A stretch of DNA of 64,000 bases from Cognatundibacterium squillarum (GCF_014652435.1 NZ_BMYU01000008.1:35379-99378); one strand, 5' to 3'; numbered from the stretch's first letter, positions 38,050 to 48,078 are shown. A program made the numbers and translations. Notes: generated by a model from the letters alone, not told the origin.

Positions 38050-38157
38050 GTGCAAAATGCGGTATTCAGCAGAGCAAAAAGTGGCTTTTTCATGGACGTC
38101 CGCATAAACGCTGGCTCTCCAAGGGGGTAGCAAAACAGGTAAATGCAGATTTCTGCA
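38050..38157 (-). repeat. Dispersed extragenic repeat, diverged copy E
   Basis: On the minus strand it begins with TGCAGATTTCTGCA (38144-38157). The copy then contains AGCCAGCGTTTATGCGGACG and CTGCTGAATACCGCAT in the same order as copies B and C, with an internal insertion. It fills most of the gap between mnmH and ccoS. Confidence 0.5.
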
Positions 38158-38171
38158 CAATCAAGGATCGG

Positions 38172-38315
38172 TCAGCCCTCTTTATCATCCAAAATACGCT
38201 GGCCTTCATCTTCCAGATTTTCAAACTGCCGGCTGTTGATCGCCCACCAGAACACTGCTCCAATCGCGAAAACCAGCAATAAACTGACCGGCACCAGCAA
38301 ATACAAAATATCCAT
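38172..38315 (-). CDS. ccoS: Cytochrome cbb3 oxidase maturation protein CcoS
   Basis: A 47-residue protein with one membrane helix (MDILYLLVPVSLLLVFAIGA and on) and the CcoS hallmarks FWWAINSRQFENLEDEG and ILDD. CcoS is needed to insert cofactors into the cbb3 terminal oxidase. It starts 3 bp after the ccoI stop, the usual ccoI-ccoS order. No ccoNOP structural genes are in the window on either side. Confidence 0.93.
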   Translation of the reverse strand: MDILYLLVPVSLLLVFAIGAVFWWAINSRQFENLEDEGQRILDDKEG

Positions 38316-38318
38316 GCA

Positions 38319-40580
38319 TTACTCCGTAGCGTCATCGGTCAGCTGATATTCAGGCTGCGACAACAGATATAAACGCAGCGCATTCAGCACCACAATCAGC
38401 GAACTCAGCGACATCCCGAGCGCCGCATGCCAGGGTTCCAGCCAGCCGATGACTGCGGCCGGAATAGCAACCAGATTGTACAGAATCGCCCAGCCCAGAT
38501 TTTCGCGAATCAACCGGAAACTGACGCCGGCCGCACGCACACCGTAACTCAGATCCGGCAAGCGATTCGACACCAGCAGCAAATCACTGCGGGTTTGCGA
38601 AATTGCCGCACCCTGCCCCATCGCCACCGCCACATCGGCAATCGCCAGCACCGGGCCGTCGTTCATACCGTCGCCTACCATGACCACTTTCGCCCCCTGC
38701 CGCTGCAGATTCTGCACCCACGCAAACTTGGCTTCCGGACTCATTTGCGCATGGGCTTCCATAATGCCAGTCTGAGCAGCAATCCGGGCAACCGGTTCGG
38801 GCTGATCACCCGATAACAGACAAATTTGCTTACCGGCTGCGCGTAATTGCTGCAAGGCTTCCACCGCATCATCGCGCAACTGATCCTGCAATAAAAATGC
38901 CGCCAGCACCCGCTCTGCATTCGCCAGCAAGCTGACGGTTTTACCCTGCCATTCCTCCGGTATGACCGGATCGCGCCCGAGCAATTCAGCCACAAAACTT
39001 GCCTGACCAAAGCGATACACCTGTCCGTCTATCGCCGCTTCGATGCCACCGCCTGCGATTTCATGGATTTGCTGCACCGACGCAGCCTGATGATTTTGTT
39101 GTGCAATCAGATAGTCAGCAACGGAACGCGCCACCGGATGATGTGAGGACGCCGCCATGCCCAGCGCCAGCGGCAGAATGGTGCTGGCATCGCCATCGAT
39201 TGTGACAGCCTGTACCTGCAGTTTGCCGTTGGTCAGTGTGCCAGTTTTATCGAACACGATATGCGTAGCCTGCGCCAGACCTTGCAAGGCTTTACCAGAC
39301 TTCACGAGCAAGCCGTTACGTGCCATCAAGCCTATCGCAGCTGCCATCACGCCCGGCGTTGCCAGCGATAAGGCACACGGACAAGTTACAACAATCACGC
39401 TGATGGCAATCCACAATGCCCGCTCAGGCTGAATCTGCCACCAGACCAGTCCGGAAATCAGCGCTACCAGCATGATGATCATCAGGAAGCGGCTGGCATG
39501 GCGATCCGCCAGCAGAACGATGCCAGGTTTTTCGCTGGCAGCATTTTCCATCATGCTGATCAGATGTCCGAGCCGCGTTGCATGTCCGGTCTGTTCAGCG
39601 CGCATAACCAGGCGTCCCTGAATATTGATGCTGCCCGCTGTCACCTGATCGCCGGACTGTTTGGCGACCGGATGCGATTCACCGGTCATCAGTGCTTCAT
39701 CACAAGCACTGTCACCGTCAAGAATAATGCCGTCTGCAGGAATCTGATCGCCGGGCAGAACCAGTAACACGTCACCGGCGTTCAGTGCGCGCGCATCCTG
39801 CAATTCTTCCCGCGAACTGGCCGGATAGTCAGGCAGCTTACGTGCCTGCACAGGTTGTAACTGCGTCAGTATGCGTAAGGCGCGGGTCGCTTTGTGCTGC
39901 ACCCGTTGTTCAATCCAGCGTGCACCGAGCAACAGAAATACGAACATAATCGCGGAATCGTAATACACCGCACCACCCCGAAACGTGGTCCAGACGCTGG
40001 CAAAGAAAGTCAGCAAAATCCCCAGCGATACCGGTACATCCATGCCGATATGCTTGTGTTTCAGATCCCGCCATGCCGATTTAAAAAATGGCATAGCACA
40101 GAAAAATACCACCGGTACCGAGATCGCCAGACTGGCCAGTTTCAGCAATAAATCCTGATCCGGCGTCAGTTCGCCGTCGGCGGTGGGGTTGGGAACAAGA
40201 TACGAAGGCCACGCAAACATCATCACCTGCATCATGGCGAATCCGGCGATAAATATGCGCAGCAATGCCATTCTGTTTTGCTTGCGCACCTGCTCATCCG
40301 CTTCCTGTCCGGCCGGATAGGCGCCATAACCGAGGCTGACAATCGCGTTCAGAATGTCGCGTAAGTCCAGACGCTGACCGTCATAACGCACCGATGCGGT
40401 ATGGGTTGCTGGCTGAATACGGAAAGATGCAATACCGGGCAATTGCTGCAAGCGGAATTCAATTAACTGAACACATGCGGCGCAATGCATTCCGGAAATC
40501 GCGAGTTTTTCAGTGATCGATGCAGGGGAAGTTTCTGACAGCGGCGCAGCAGGCCCTGTCGCTGAGATTGAATCGGACAT
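38319..40580 (-). CDS. ccoI: Copper-translocating P-type ATPase CcoI/FixI
   Basis: 753 aa. An N-terminal HMA domain with the metal-binding pair GMHCAAC covers about 25-95. It is followed by eight membrane helices with the ion-site CPCALSLATP, the phosphorylation motif DKTGTLT, the actuator TGES and the hinge GDGMNDGPVL. It exports copper for cbb3 oxidase assembly. FixI proteins usually carry an additional N-terminal cysteine-rich domain. Here that domain is a separate gene 8 bp upstream in another frame. Confidence 0.95.
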   Translation of the reverse strand: MSDSISATGPAAPLSETSPASITEKLAISGMHCAACVQLIEFRLQQLPGIASFRIQPATHTASVRYDGQRLDLRDILNAIVSLGYGAYPAGQEADEQVRKQNRMALLRIFIAGFAMMQVMMFAWPSYLVPNPTADGELTPDQDLLLKLASLAISVPVVFFCAMPFFKSAWRDLKHKHIGMDVPVSLGILLTFFASVWTTFRGGAVYYDSAIMFVFLLLGARWIEQRVQHKATRALRILTQLQPVQARKLPDYPASSREELQDARALNAGDVLLVLPGDQIPADGIILDGDSACDEALMTGESHPVAKQSGDQVTAGSINIQGRLVMRAEQTGHATRLGHLISMMENAASEKPGIVLLADRHASRFLMIIMLVALISGLVWWQIQPERALWIAISVIVVTCPCALSLATPGVMAAAIGLMARNGLLVKSGKALQGLAQATHIVFDKTGTLTNGKLQVQAVTIDGDASTILPLALGMAASSHHPVARSVADYLIAQQNHQAASVQQIHEIAGGGIEAAIDGQVYRFGQASFVAELLGRDPVIPEEWQGKTVSLLANAERVLAAFLLQDQLRDDAVEALQQLRAAGKQICLLSGDQPEPVARIAAQTGIMEAHAQMSPEAKFAWVQNLQRQGAKVVMVGDGMNDGPVLAIADVAVAMGQGAAISQTRSDLLLVSNRLPDLSYGVRAAGVSFRLIRENLGWAILYNLVAIPAAVIGWLEPWHAALGMSLSSLIVVLNALRLYLLSQPEYQLTDDATE

Positions 40581-40588
40581 GCTGTTGC

Positions 40589-40837
40589 TTATTTCCCGGA
40601 CGATGCCTGACGCTCTGCCAGATAGGCGTCGGTCAGATGATTTTTTTCAACGGTTTTCAGAATAGTCAGGCAACCACGGCAACACACGGGTTGCTGTTGT
40701 CCATTGAAGGGCACATACAACATCTGACTTTCACGGGCCGTTTCACCGCAATGAAAACAAGAAATCCTGGCAGCGGAAGATTTTCCGAAACCAAACCAGT
40801 CAAACATGGAATTCAGTACACGCATGTCAGCCCACAC
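40589..40837 (-). CDS. Cysteine-rich metal-binding domain of FixI/CcoI as a separate small protein
   Basis: Up to 82 aa (GTG 40837 with AGGTGG before it). ATG starts at 40825 or 40804 are also possible. It contains SCFHCGETA and VCCRGCLTIL, the paired CxxC and CCxGC cysteines normally found at the N-terminus of FixI-type copper ATPases. The text ends ASSGK and stops 8 bp before the ccoI ATG, in a different frame. It may be a natural split, or a frameshift that separated one gene into two. It would bind copper and deliver it to CcoI. Confidence 0.75.
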   Translation of the reverse strand: MWADMRVLNSMFDWFGFGKSSAARISCFHCGETARESQMLYVPFNGQQQPVCCRGCLTILKTVEKNHLTDAYLAERQASSGK

Positions 40838-40970
40838 AATAATGCCACCTTGTTACATGCTACCTGAACACAGCAGATCAGTGTTGATCTGACACAAACG
40901 CCGGCAATACACCGGACAAGTCGAAAATCCCGCTTATTCAGACTGAAGTAAAAATGAAACGCGCAAACAA

Positions 40971-40999
40971 AAAGGCGGTAGCATTGCACCACCGCCTTT
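40971..40999 (-). terminator. Terminator-like hairpin in the sppA-ccoI gap
   Basis: Stem AAAGGCGGT / ACCGCCTTT with an 11-nt loop. On the minus strand it is followed by TTGTTTG. The distance from the sppA stop (about 370 bp) is long for its own terminator. Confidence 0.7.
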
Positions 41000-41366
41000 C
41001 TGAGCACTGCACCATTCATGGGTGAGAAACTAAAGGCTTCTCAAACATCCGCATCAGCGGATCGTTAACACACAGATTGTCAGAACTTCAGGTACGACTT
41101 ACAAATTTACTGCTTACAACTCGATATTACTGCGATACATCACAAACATCAGACAACAACACTATAACGACAGGCGCCACATCAACCACCACGCCTGTGT
41201 AACCGGTCAGCCTCCTTCGGGGATACGACAGCTGGTTGAGTTTGGAACCCTTGGAACTGCGCCGATCACGCTTCTAATATAGCTCTGTTGCTGCCAACGC
41301 CCAAGAAAAATATACCTATACACTCTGCATTGCGGATTGAAAAAATCAACCAAATAATTCAGCAGA
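41000..41366 (-). other. Gene-free stretch with possible structured RNA
   Basis: 367 bp without a credible coding frame between sppA and the small metal-binding gene. It holds a stem ACAGGCG/CGCCTGT near 41170-41198 and GC-rich blocks. On the minus strand a TATAGG box near 41312 could start a transcript ending at the hairpin at 40971. I could not match it to tmRNA, RNase P, 6S or SRP RNA by eye. Confidence 0.3.
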
Positions 41367-42341
41367 TTAGTGTAACTTGAAGGTTTTATCTTTCAGCATA
41401 GTACTTGCCATACCACTACCAACCGAAGCACCGAATTTCTTCAGCACCCGCTCCGGCAGCCCTTCCTGACGGGTATAGTCAACGATCTCTTCTGCCTTCA
41501 CGACATCGCGTGCTACAGATTCAACCGTACCAAAACCATCTGCAAGCCCCATATCAACAGCCTTGCTGCCGACCCAGAATAAACCGGAGAATGTCTCCGG
41601 CGTTTCTTTCAGGCGCTGCCCACGACCTTTACGCACTGCATCAATAAACTGGCCGTGGATTTCGTTCAGCATATTCTGGGTGTAAGTCTTTTGTTTTTCT
41701 GTCTGCGGCAGAAACGGATCCATCATGCCTTTGTTTTCACCAGCGGTCATCAGCCTGCGCTCTACCCCCAGCTTGTTCATTAGCCCGGAAAACCCGAAGC
41801 CATCCATCAGCACACCAATGGAACCGACGACGCTGGCTTTATCCACGTAAATCGCATCCGCGGCCGCCGCAACATAGTAGCCACCGGAGGCACAGATTTC
41901 CTCAACCACGACATACAATTTTTTTGCAGGGTATTCAGCACGCAAACGTACAATTTCGTCATTGATCATACCGGCCTGCACAGGACTACCGCCCGGACTG
42001 TTAATCCGTAAAATGACTGCCTGCGCGGTGTCATCCGCAAATGCCCGGTCCAGTGCCGGAATAATCTCCGCCGCACTGGCAGTACTATCTTCTTCGATAG
42101 AGCCGCTCAGATCGACCAATGCAGTATGCGGGCCCGGCGGAGGCGTTGTTTCCGAGGAAATATTCTGAAACTTGTAAATCGCACCCAGCGCAACGGCAAG
42201 AAAAGCGAACCGGAAAAAAATATTCCAGCGACGACGGGCTTTTTGCTCTTTCAGCGTTTCCAGCGCCAGTTGCTCCAGCAAGCGACGCTCCCATCCGGTA
42301 TCAGGATTTTCTGACTGCGGCTTTTCAAAATCACTCATCAA
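41367..42341 (-). CDS. sppA: Signal peptide peptidase SppA (S49 serine protease)
   Basis: 324 aa, the short single-domain form. A membrane anchor lies at about 40-58 after a charged N-terminus. The protease domain has ASVVGSIGVLMD with the nucleophile serine and AGENKGMMDPF with the probable general-base lysine. RINSPGGSPVQAG and EICASGGYYVAAAAD are also present. It degrades remnant signal peptides in the membrane. The gene leads sppA region genes on the minus strand and follows the Rieske gene by 7 bp. Confidence 0.93.
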   Translation of the reverse strand: MMSDFEKPQSENPDTGWERRLLEQLALETLKEQKARRRWNIFFRFAFLAVALGAIYKFQNISSETTPPPGPHTALVDLSGSIEEDSTASAAEIIPALDRAFADDTAQAVILRINSPGGSPVQAGMINDEIVRLRAEYPAKKLYVVVEEICASGGYYVAAAADAIYVDKASVVGSIGVLMDGFGFSGLMNKLGVERRLMTAGENKGMMDPFLPQTEKQKTYTQNMLNEIHGQFIDAVRKGRGQRLKETPETFSGLFWVGSKAVDMGLADGFGTVESVARDVVKAEEIVDYTRQEGLPERVLKKFGASVGSGMASTMLKDKTFKLH

Positions 42342-42348
42342 TTAAACC

Positions 42349-42717
42349 TCAGGCGATCACTGCTGTCACATAATCATCCGGATACCAGCGCACCTGACCT
42401 TCAGTCTCTTCAACGATCAGCTTTCGTAAACGACTGCCCTTGCACGGGCCGCCAGCACAATAGCCGCTTTCGGGTTCGTAAACAGCACCATGAGTAGAAC
42501 ACATGATGTACAGGCCACTGGATTCAAGGAACTCGCCCGGCGCCCAGTCCAGTTCAATCGGGACATGCGCACAACGATTCAGGTAGCCGTGCACTTGTCC
42601 ACCGAAACGGATCACAAATCCGGTCGCCTCATCGCTGCCAGCGGTCACAGGAAAGCGCACGCCCTTACCGCCTTCTTCCAGTGCATCGGACGCACAAATA
42701 AACACCGACTCCATCAA
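42349..42717 (-). CDS. Rieske [2Fe-2S] domain protein
   Basis: 122 aa, a stand-alone Rieske fold. The two cluster-ligand boxes are CAHVPIEL (CxH) and CSTHGAVY (CxxH), separated by 19 residues. The extra cysteines GYCAGGPCKG follow the second box, as in small Rieske ferredoxins next to sppA in betaproteobacteria. There is no signal peptide or membrane helix, so it is a cytoplasmic electron carrier or redox domain whose partner is unknown. Confidence 0.9.
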   Translation of the reverse strand: MMESVFICASDALEEGGKGVRFPVTAGSDEATGFVIRFGGQVHGYLNRCAHVPIELDWAPGEFLESSGLYIMCSTHGAVYEPESGYCAGGPCKGSRLRKLIVEETEGQVRWYPDDYVTAVIA

Positions 42718-42747
42718 TAGTCTCCTTCTCAGCCTTACTTTTCAGAT

Positions 42748-43407
42748 TTACGCATACTCGTTCAGCCACGCATGAAGATCATGGATCGATTTCGCTGAAT
42801 ATAAAGGTGCCATTTCTGCCAGTTCATGTGCCGGATGTGCACCGAACTCAACAGCAATACCGCCCGCACCGGCATTTTTTGCCATTTGCAGATCATGGGT
42901 AGTGTCGCCAATCATGACTGTACGGCGCATATCCTGGCCAAGCTCACGGGTAATTTCCTGCAGCATTGCAGGATGCGGCTTGGAAAAAGTTTCATCTGCA
43001 CAACGTGTCGCATCAAAAACCGATGTGAGATTGGCCGTATGCAGTGCGCGACTGAGACCTACACGGCTCTTACCTGTTGCCACTGCCAGAAAATATCCTT
43101 GCTGTGACAGATCGTTCAACATATCGCGCACACCAGTGAACAGCGTCAGTTCGTGATCACGTGTCAGATAGTGAAAACGATAGCGCTCCACCATTTTTGC
43201 ATGCATACGCGGATCTGCATCAGGCAACACTGCCTGCATGGCTGCAGGGAGCGACAGGCCGATTACAAATGCGGCTGCAGAGTCTGCCGGCACCGGCAGC
43301 CCCAGGTCTTTTGCCGCAGACTGAATGCATTTGACGATAGTTGGCGTGCTGTCCATCAGGGTGCCATCCCAGTCAAACACCAGTAAATCAAATTGTTTTT
43401 TTGCCAT
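42748..43407 (-). CDS. HAD-superfamily hydrolase, phosphoglycolate phosphatase-like
   Basis: 219 aa from ATG 43407. Six more codons to a TTG at 43425 are possible. HAD motif I is FDWDGTLMDS (nucleophile Asp), motif II is the Thr in VATGKS, motif III is the Lys in FSKPHPAML, and motif IV is MIGDTTHDLQMA. A helical cap lies between motifs I and II (subfamily IA). The family includes Gph and pyrophosphatases, and the substrate is not decidable from sequence alone. It lies directly after rluC, the usual Burkholderiales order. Confidence 0.9.
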   Translation of the reverse strand: MAKKQFDLLVFDWDGTLMDSTPTIVKCIQSAAKDLGLPVPADSAAAFVIGLSLPAAMQAVLPDADPRMHAKMVERYRFHYLTRDHELTLFTGVRDMLNDLSQQGYFLAVATGKSRVGLSRALHTANLTSVFDATRCADETFSKPHPAMLQEITRELGQDMRRTVMIGDTTHDLQMAKNAGAGGIAVEFGAHPAHELAEMAPLYSAKSIHDLHAWLNEYA

Positions 43408-43499
43408 TTCGCTATGCGGATTCAATCTCTGAATCCGTATTTATCTGTTAATCAGTGATGATACCACTGAACAGCAAATTGCTTTTTCCGCATGGAAAT

Positions 43500-44507
43500 T
43501 CAGTGCAAAGATTGCAAAAATGCCTCGCATTCCGGTGGCAATACTGCCCTGACCGTGACCGGCTTTTCTGAAACAGGATGGATAAAAGTAATCTGATGTG
43601 CATGTAAAAACATACGTTTCAGTGCACCACGGTCCGCAGCAGCTTTTTGCAACGCCTTATTCAGCGTGAAATCTCCATACTTATCATCGCCGGCAATCGG
43701 AAACCCACTGGAGGCCAGATGAACACGAATCTGATGAGTACGCCCGGTCTTCAGCTCCGCCTCCAGCAAAGCAAATTGTTGCCACTTTTTCTTCAGGGAA
43801 AAAATCGTATGCGATGGCTGACCACCCTCCTGAACCCGCACGCGGCGCTCACCATCCGGCGTTGTGTATTTAAACAGCGGCAATTTCACATGCTGGCGCT
43901 GATTTTTCCAGTCACCTGTCACCAGCGCAAAATAGCGCTTATCTGTTACACCATCCCGCATTTGCTCGTGCAAATGGGTCAGTGCGCTGCGTTTTTTGGC
44001 AATCAGCAAAATGCCGGAGGTTTCACGATCCAGCCGGTGCACAAGTTCAAGAAACTTTGCGTCTGGTCGTGCAGCACGCAACTGTTCAATCACACCGTAA
44101 CTGACGCCTGAACCACCATGCACCGCAACACCTGCAGGCTTATCAATTACCAGCAGTGCTTCATCCTCGAAAAGAATTGGAAATTCCAGCTTGGGCACAA
44201 CGGCAGGCGTTGCACTCGTTGCAACACGCACAGGCGGCACGCGAACAACATCACCTTCAACAAGACGATAAAGCTGATCAACGCGCCCTTTGTTAACCCT
44301 GACTTCCCCTGACCGCAAAATCCGATAGACATGACTCTTAGGAACACCCTTACATATCCTGAGCAGAAAATTATCTATACGCTGCCCGGCTTCCTCTGAA
44401 GAAATCGTCATCAGCCTGACTTGCGGCTGAACTGAAGGCTCCGACATTGATGATGCCTGCTGCGTTTTTTTTTGGTTTTGCAGATTATTTGTCGCTAAGT
44501 CCTTCAT
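43500..44507 (-). CDS. rluC: 23S rRNA pseudouridine synthase RluC
   Basis: 335 aa if started at ATG 44507. A start at 44447 (MSEPSV) would remove a low-complexity tail of 20 residues, and neither has a clear ribosome-binding site. An S4 RNA-binding domain (QRIDNFLLRICKGVPKSHVYRILRSGEVRVNKGR) precedes the RluA-type catalytic domain with Asp in HRLDRETSG. It modifies uridines 955, 2504 and 2580 of 23S rRNA in E. coli numbering. It is divergent from rne, the classic rne-rluC pair. Confidence 0.95.
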   Translation of the reverse strand: MKDLATNNLQNQKKTQQASSMSEPSVQPQVRLMTISSEEAGQRIDNFLLRICKGVPKSHVYRILRSGEVRVNKGRVDQLYRLVEGDVVRVPPVRVATSATPAVVPKLEFPILFEDEALLVIDKPAGVAVHGGSGVSYGVIEQLRAARPDAKFLELVHRLDRETSGILLIAKKRSALTHLHEQMRDGVTDKRYFALVTGDWKNQRQHVKLPLFKYTTPDGERRVRVQEGGQPSHTIFSLKKKWQQFALLEAELKTGRTHQIRVHLASSGFPIAGDDKYGDFTLNKALQKAAADRGALKRMFLHAHQITFIHPVSEKPVTVRAVLPPECEAFLQSLH

Positions 44508-45137
44508 TTTGAATATATAATCATTTTCGCCTGAGATACTTCAGGCTGTGTAATAGAAATAAACAGCTATTTTACACAGGGGCGGGCCAGACAGCCTCGT
44601 CCGTTTGAAAATTAAGCGAAAAGTAAGTACGCAGCATGCCTGTGGCCGCCGTGGTCTTGACCGGTTGTCACTTCCGGGTGAAGTCCTGGCATGCGGGCGA
44701 CGAGTAGCGTAGTGAGAGGATTTTTCGGATCAGCCATTGCCTTTTGCAGGCTGGTACGAATTGATTAGTTAGCTAGTACAGTAGGCGATTTAGCCAGAAA
44801 CAATACAAGAAGATTGCCTGGCATCAAGTTGCTCATCGCCTGGCGCACCGTGCTCAGATAAGGTAGCAGCGTGTTGCGCGGGGGACGTGTGCACTCGACC
44901 TCGAAGATGTTACTAATAGGTTAATCATTTGCGCCCCGCGCAAAAGAAGACCGGTTGCAATGCCGCTGACTCAGCTATGGCTGAAAGCGCACGCGCCTTT
45001 CTTTTTGCGGGCATGCTGCCCGACAGTCCCTCCGTTCTATACTCCGACCCCCGTGTACTTTGATAGTTAATGTTATCCGCCTCGGAACCTGAGGCCATAA
45101 CAATAAGAGATGACCACCAGGTCACGGAGTCAAATAC
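44508..45137 (+). promoter_or_regulatory. Long structured leader/promoter region of rne (divergent with rluC)
   Basis: 630 bp without a supportable gene. Several inverted pairs are visible: GCATGCC...GGCATGC (44636-44696), GCGCGGGG...CCCCGCGC (44876-44942) and CGCCTCGGAACCTGAGGC (45080-45097). In E. coli the 361-nt rne leader binds RNase E and autoregulates its own mRNA, and a similar role is plausible here. Both the rluC and rne promoters must lie within it. Confidence 0.5.
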
Positions 45138-47978
45138 ATGAAAAGAATGTTGTTTAACGCAACCCAGCAAGAAGAGCTGCGCGTTGCGATTGTCAATGGA
45201 CAGAAACTCATTGACATCGATATCGAGACCGCCGGTCGCGAATTACGCAAATCCAACATCTACAAAGGGGTTATCACCCGCATCGAACCTTCCCTCGAAG
45301 CCTGTTTTGTCAACTACGGTGAAGAGCGTCATGGTTTTCTCCCATTCAAAGAAGTCGCCCGTTCCTATTTCCGTGAAGGCGTAGACGTCCGCAATACCAA
45401 TATCAAAGAGGCATTGCGTGAAGGTCAGGAAATCATGGTGCAGGTGGAGAAAGAAGAGCGCGGCAATAAAGGCGCTGCCCTGACTTCTTTTATTTCCCTG
45501 GCAGGCCGCTATCTGGTTCTGATGCCGAACAACCCACGCGGAGGCGGTGTTTCCCGTCGTGTTGAGGGCGAAGACCGTCAGGAATTGCGCGAAACTATGG
45601 ATAAACTGGATCTGCCTTCCGGCATGTCCGTGATTGCCCGTACTGCCGGTATTGGCCGCAATGTCGACGAACTGCAATGGGATCTGGATTACCTGCTGCA
45701 ATTGTGGCGCGCGATCGAAGGCGCTGGCAAAGCCGCACCGGGCGCATTTCTGATTTATCAGGAATCCTCACTCGTCATCCGTGCAATCCGTGACTATTTC
45801 CAGCCGGATATCGGCGAAATTCTGATCGACACTGACGATATCTATGATCAGGCTCAGCAGTTCATGAGCCATGTGATGCCTGACATGGTGCACCGCGTGA
45901 AACGTTACAGTGACGATGTGCCACTGTTTTCACGCTTCCAGATCGAGCACCAGATCGAAACTGCTTACAGCCGCACAGTCCCACTGCCTAGCGGCGGCGC
46001 GATCGTGATTGACCATACCGAAGCTCTGGTTTCCGTGGACGTCAACTCGGCGCGCGCAACCCGTGGCGGCGACATCGAAACCACCGCACTGAACACCAAT
46101 CTGGAAGCTGCCGAAGAGGTAGCCCGTCAGCTGCGCTTGCGCGATCTGGGTGGTTTGATCGTGATCGATTTTATCGACATGGAAAACCCGAAAAATCAGC
46201 GTGAAGTGGAACAACGCCTGAAAGATGCGCTGCGCTACGACCGCGCCCGTGTACAAATGGGCAAAATTTCCCGCTTTGGTCTGATGGAATTATCGCGTCA
46301 GCGCCTGCGCCCTTCCCTGTCTGAAGGCAGCCATGTGACCTGTCCGCGCTGCAATGGCACCGGCCATATTCGCGACACCGAATCCTCTGCATTGCAAGTC
46401 CTGCGCATTATTCAGGAAGAGGCAATGAAGGAAAATTCTGCGGCAATTCATGTTCAGGTCCCTGTTGATGTCGCAGCCTTCCTGCTGAATGAAAAACGCG
46501 GCGAAATTCTGAAAATTGAAACCCGTCATCGTGTCATCGTCATTCTGATTCCGAATAAGCATCTGGAAACACCGCATTACAAGCTGGATCGTCTGAAACA
46601 TGACGATCCACGCCTAGAAGATCATCAGGCCAGCTATACAATGGCTGAGCAAGCTGATACGGATATTGGCTACGCCAAACGCCAGAAGGAAGAAGCAAAG
46701 CCACGTCAGGAAGCAGTTGTTAAGAGTATTACACCTGACACAGCACCGATTGTCGAACGCAAAGAAACACCTGCGCCAGCACCAGTGGCACCTGCCCCGG
46801 CACCAGCGCCAGTTGGCTTCTTCGGCAAACTGTTTGGCTTCCTGTTTGGTAAATCAGAATCAGCTCCTGCTGCTAATGCACCGGAAGTGACTGAAGAAAA
46901 AACTGCCGAACGCGATCGTAGCCGCAACACCCGTCAGTCTCAGCAACAACGCAACCGTAACCGCCGTGGTCGTGACCGCGACGAACGCGAAGAGCGCCCT
47001 GCCGGTCGCTCTGAGAAAGAGAAAACGGAGAAAGTCGAAAGCACTAAGCAGCAACCGGCTGACAACGTTCGCCAGCAGCAAAAACCGCAGAAACCTGCAC
47101 GTGAAGAGCGTGAAAACCGCGAGCCGCGTGAACAACGTGAACCGAAAGAAGCCAGAGAGCCGCGCGAACAGCAGGAAACGCGTCGTGAACGGGCACAACG
47201 TCTGCGTGAAGAGAAGAAGGAAGCCCTGCTGACTTCAGACATCAAAGCGGACGAAACTGCACTGGCTCCAATTCAGACACACGAAGATCCGGTTCCTGTG
47301 GAAGTGATGCCAACAACACCGGGCACACAAAATGATGCGGGCGAGGAAGGCGGAGAAGAACGTCGCCGTCGCCGTCGTCGCGGAGGCCGCAACCGCAATC
47401 GCCGTGACCGTGAGAACGGTGATTCTGCTGAGCTGAATGACAACAATGACAGTGGCGAAGAACTGCCAGTGGCTGAAGTTATTGACCCAATCGCGACTAC
47501 TGAACCTGTCGTCGCTACGATTGCGCCGGTAACTGATACTGCTGCGTTACCTGCTGCGCCTGTAGCTACGGCAACAGAAACTGTCGAAACTCAGACAGCA
47601 TCTGCACCGGCGGCTGAAGCTGCAGTGACTTCCGCGGAAATCAGCGTACCAGTTGAAACCGCTGTCGTTCAGGAGCTTGCACCCGTTGTTATCGAAGAAG
47701 CTGTTATTACAGAAGTTGAAGTACCGGCAGCTCCGGTCGCTGACAAAGCAGTCGTAACACCTGCGCCAGCCGCGCTGACTTACGAAATGCCATTAGCTGC
47801 ACTGGAATCCATGCTGGCAGCAGTTGGCCTGATCATGGTGTCAACGGATCCGGAAAAATGGCGTGTTGCACAGGAAGAAGCTGCGCGTCGTCCTGTACCG
47901 GTTCGCGTCCCGCGTGAGCGCAAACCAGCAGTCGTACTGGATGATGGCCCGCTGATTCAGGTGGAAACCCGTCGCTGA
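45138..47978 (+). CDS. rne: Ribonuclease E
   Basis: 946 aa. The catalytic half has an N-terminal S1 RNA-binding domain (about 35-120). The DNase I-like subdomain carries metal-ligand aspartates in SVDVNSAR and IVIDFIDM, and the Zn-link has [10 protein letters not shown]. The C-terminal half (about 520-946) is low-complexity: Pro/Ala stretches, long Arg/Glu-rich blocks, and [15 protein letters not shown] for RNA binding. A conserved end ([27 protein letters not shown]) closes it. It initiates mRNA decay and matures rRNA/tRNA as the degradosome scaffold. Confidence 0.98.
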   Translation: MKRMLFNATQQEELRVAIVNGQKLIDIDIETAGRELRKSNIYKGVITRIEPSLEACFVNYGEERHGFLPFKEVARSYFREGVDVRNTNIKEALREGQEIMVQVEKEERGNKGAALTSFISLAGRYLVLMPNNPRGGGVSRRVEGEDRQELRETMDKLDLPSGMSVIARTAGIGRNVDELQWDLDYLLQLWRAIEGAGKAAPGAFLIYQESSLVIRAIRDYFQPDIGEILIDTDDIYDQAQQFMSHVMPDMVHRVKRYSDDVPLFSRFQIEHQIETAYSRTVPLPSGGAIVIDHTEALVSVDVNSARATRGGDIETTALNTNLEAAEEVARQLRLRDLGGLIVIDFIDMENPKNQREVEQRLKDALRYDRARVQMGKISRFGLMELSRQRLRPSLSEGSHVTCPRCNGTGHIRDTESSALQVLRIIQEEAMKENSAAIHVQVPVDVAAFLLNEKRGEILKIETRHRVIVILIPNKHLETPHYKLDRLKHDDPRLEDHQASYTMAEQADTDIGYAKRQKEEAKPRQEAVVKSITPDTAPIVERKETPAPAPVAPAPAPAPVGFFGKLFGFLFGKSESAPAANAPEVTEEKTAERDRSRNTRQSQQQRNRNRRGRDRDEREERPAGRSEKEKTEKVESTKQQPADNVRQQQKPQKPAREERENREPREQREPKEAREPREQQETRRERAQRLREEKKEALLTSDIKADETALAPIQTHEDPVPVEVMPTTPGTQNDAGEEGGEERRRRRRRGGRNRNRRDRENGDSAELNDNNDSGEELPVAEVIDPIATTEPVVATIAPVTDTAALPAAPVATATETVETQTASAPAAEAAVTSAEISVPVETAVVQELAPVVIEEAVITEVEVPAAPVADKAVVTPAPAALTYEMPLAALESMLAAVGLIMVSTDPEKWRVAQEEAARRPVPVRVPRERKPAVVLDDGPLIQVETRR

Positions 47979-48040
47979 TCTTTGATTCGTGCAGGCCTGA
48001 TGCGTCATGCCTGCACGAATTGAACTGTAATGCAGTACGT

Positions 48041-48078
48041 AATAAAAAATCCGGGCCATTGACCCGGATTTTTTTATT
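48041..48078 (+). terminator. Rho-independent terminator of rne
   Basis: Stem AATAAAAAATCCGGG / CCCGGATTTTTTTATT with a 7-nt loop, 62 bp after the rne stop. The A/T arms also allow use by the convergent DUF3422 gene. Confidence 0.9.

Noticed and set aside
41101..41300. tmRNA or 6S RNA in the sppA gap
   Set aside because: CCAAGGGTTC recalls a piece of E. coli 6S RNA, but there is no tRNA-like end, no tag frame and no closing stem, so no named RNA is claimed.
44580..44930. RNase P RNA-like start (GGGCCAGACAGCC)
   Set aside because: The universally conserved RNase P blocks further on (GAGGAAAGTCC and ACAGAA types) are absent. A leader of rne is the simpler reading.
46860..47245. Arg/Ser-rich and Phe/Leu-rich minus-strand frames opposite rne
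   Set aside because: They mirror the repetitive Arg/Glu codons of the RNase E C-terminal region and have no independent support.
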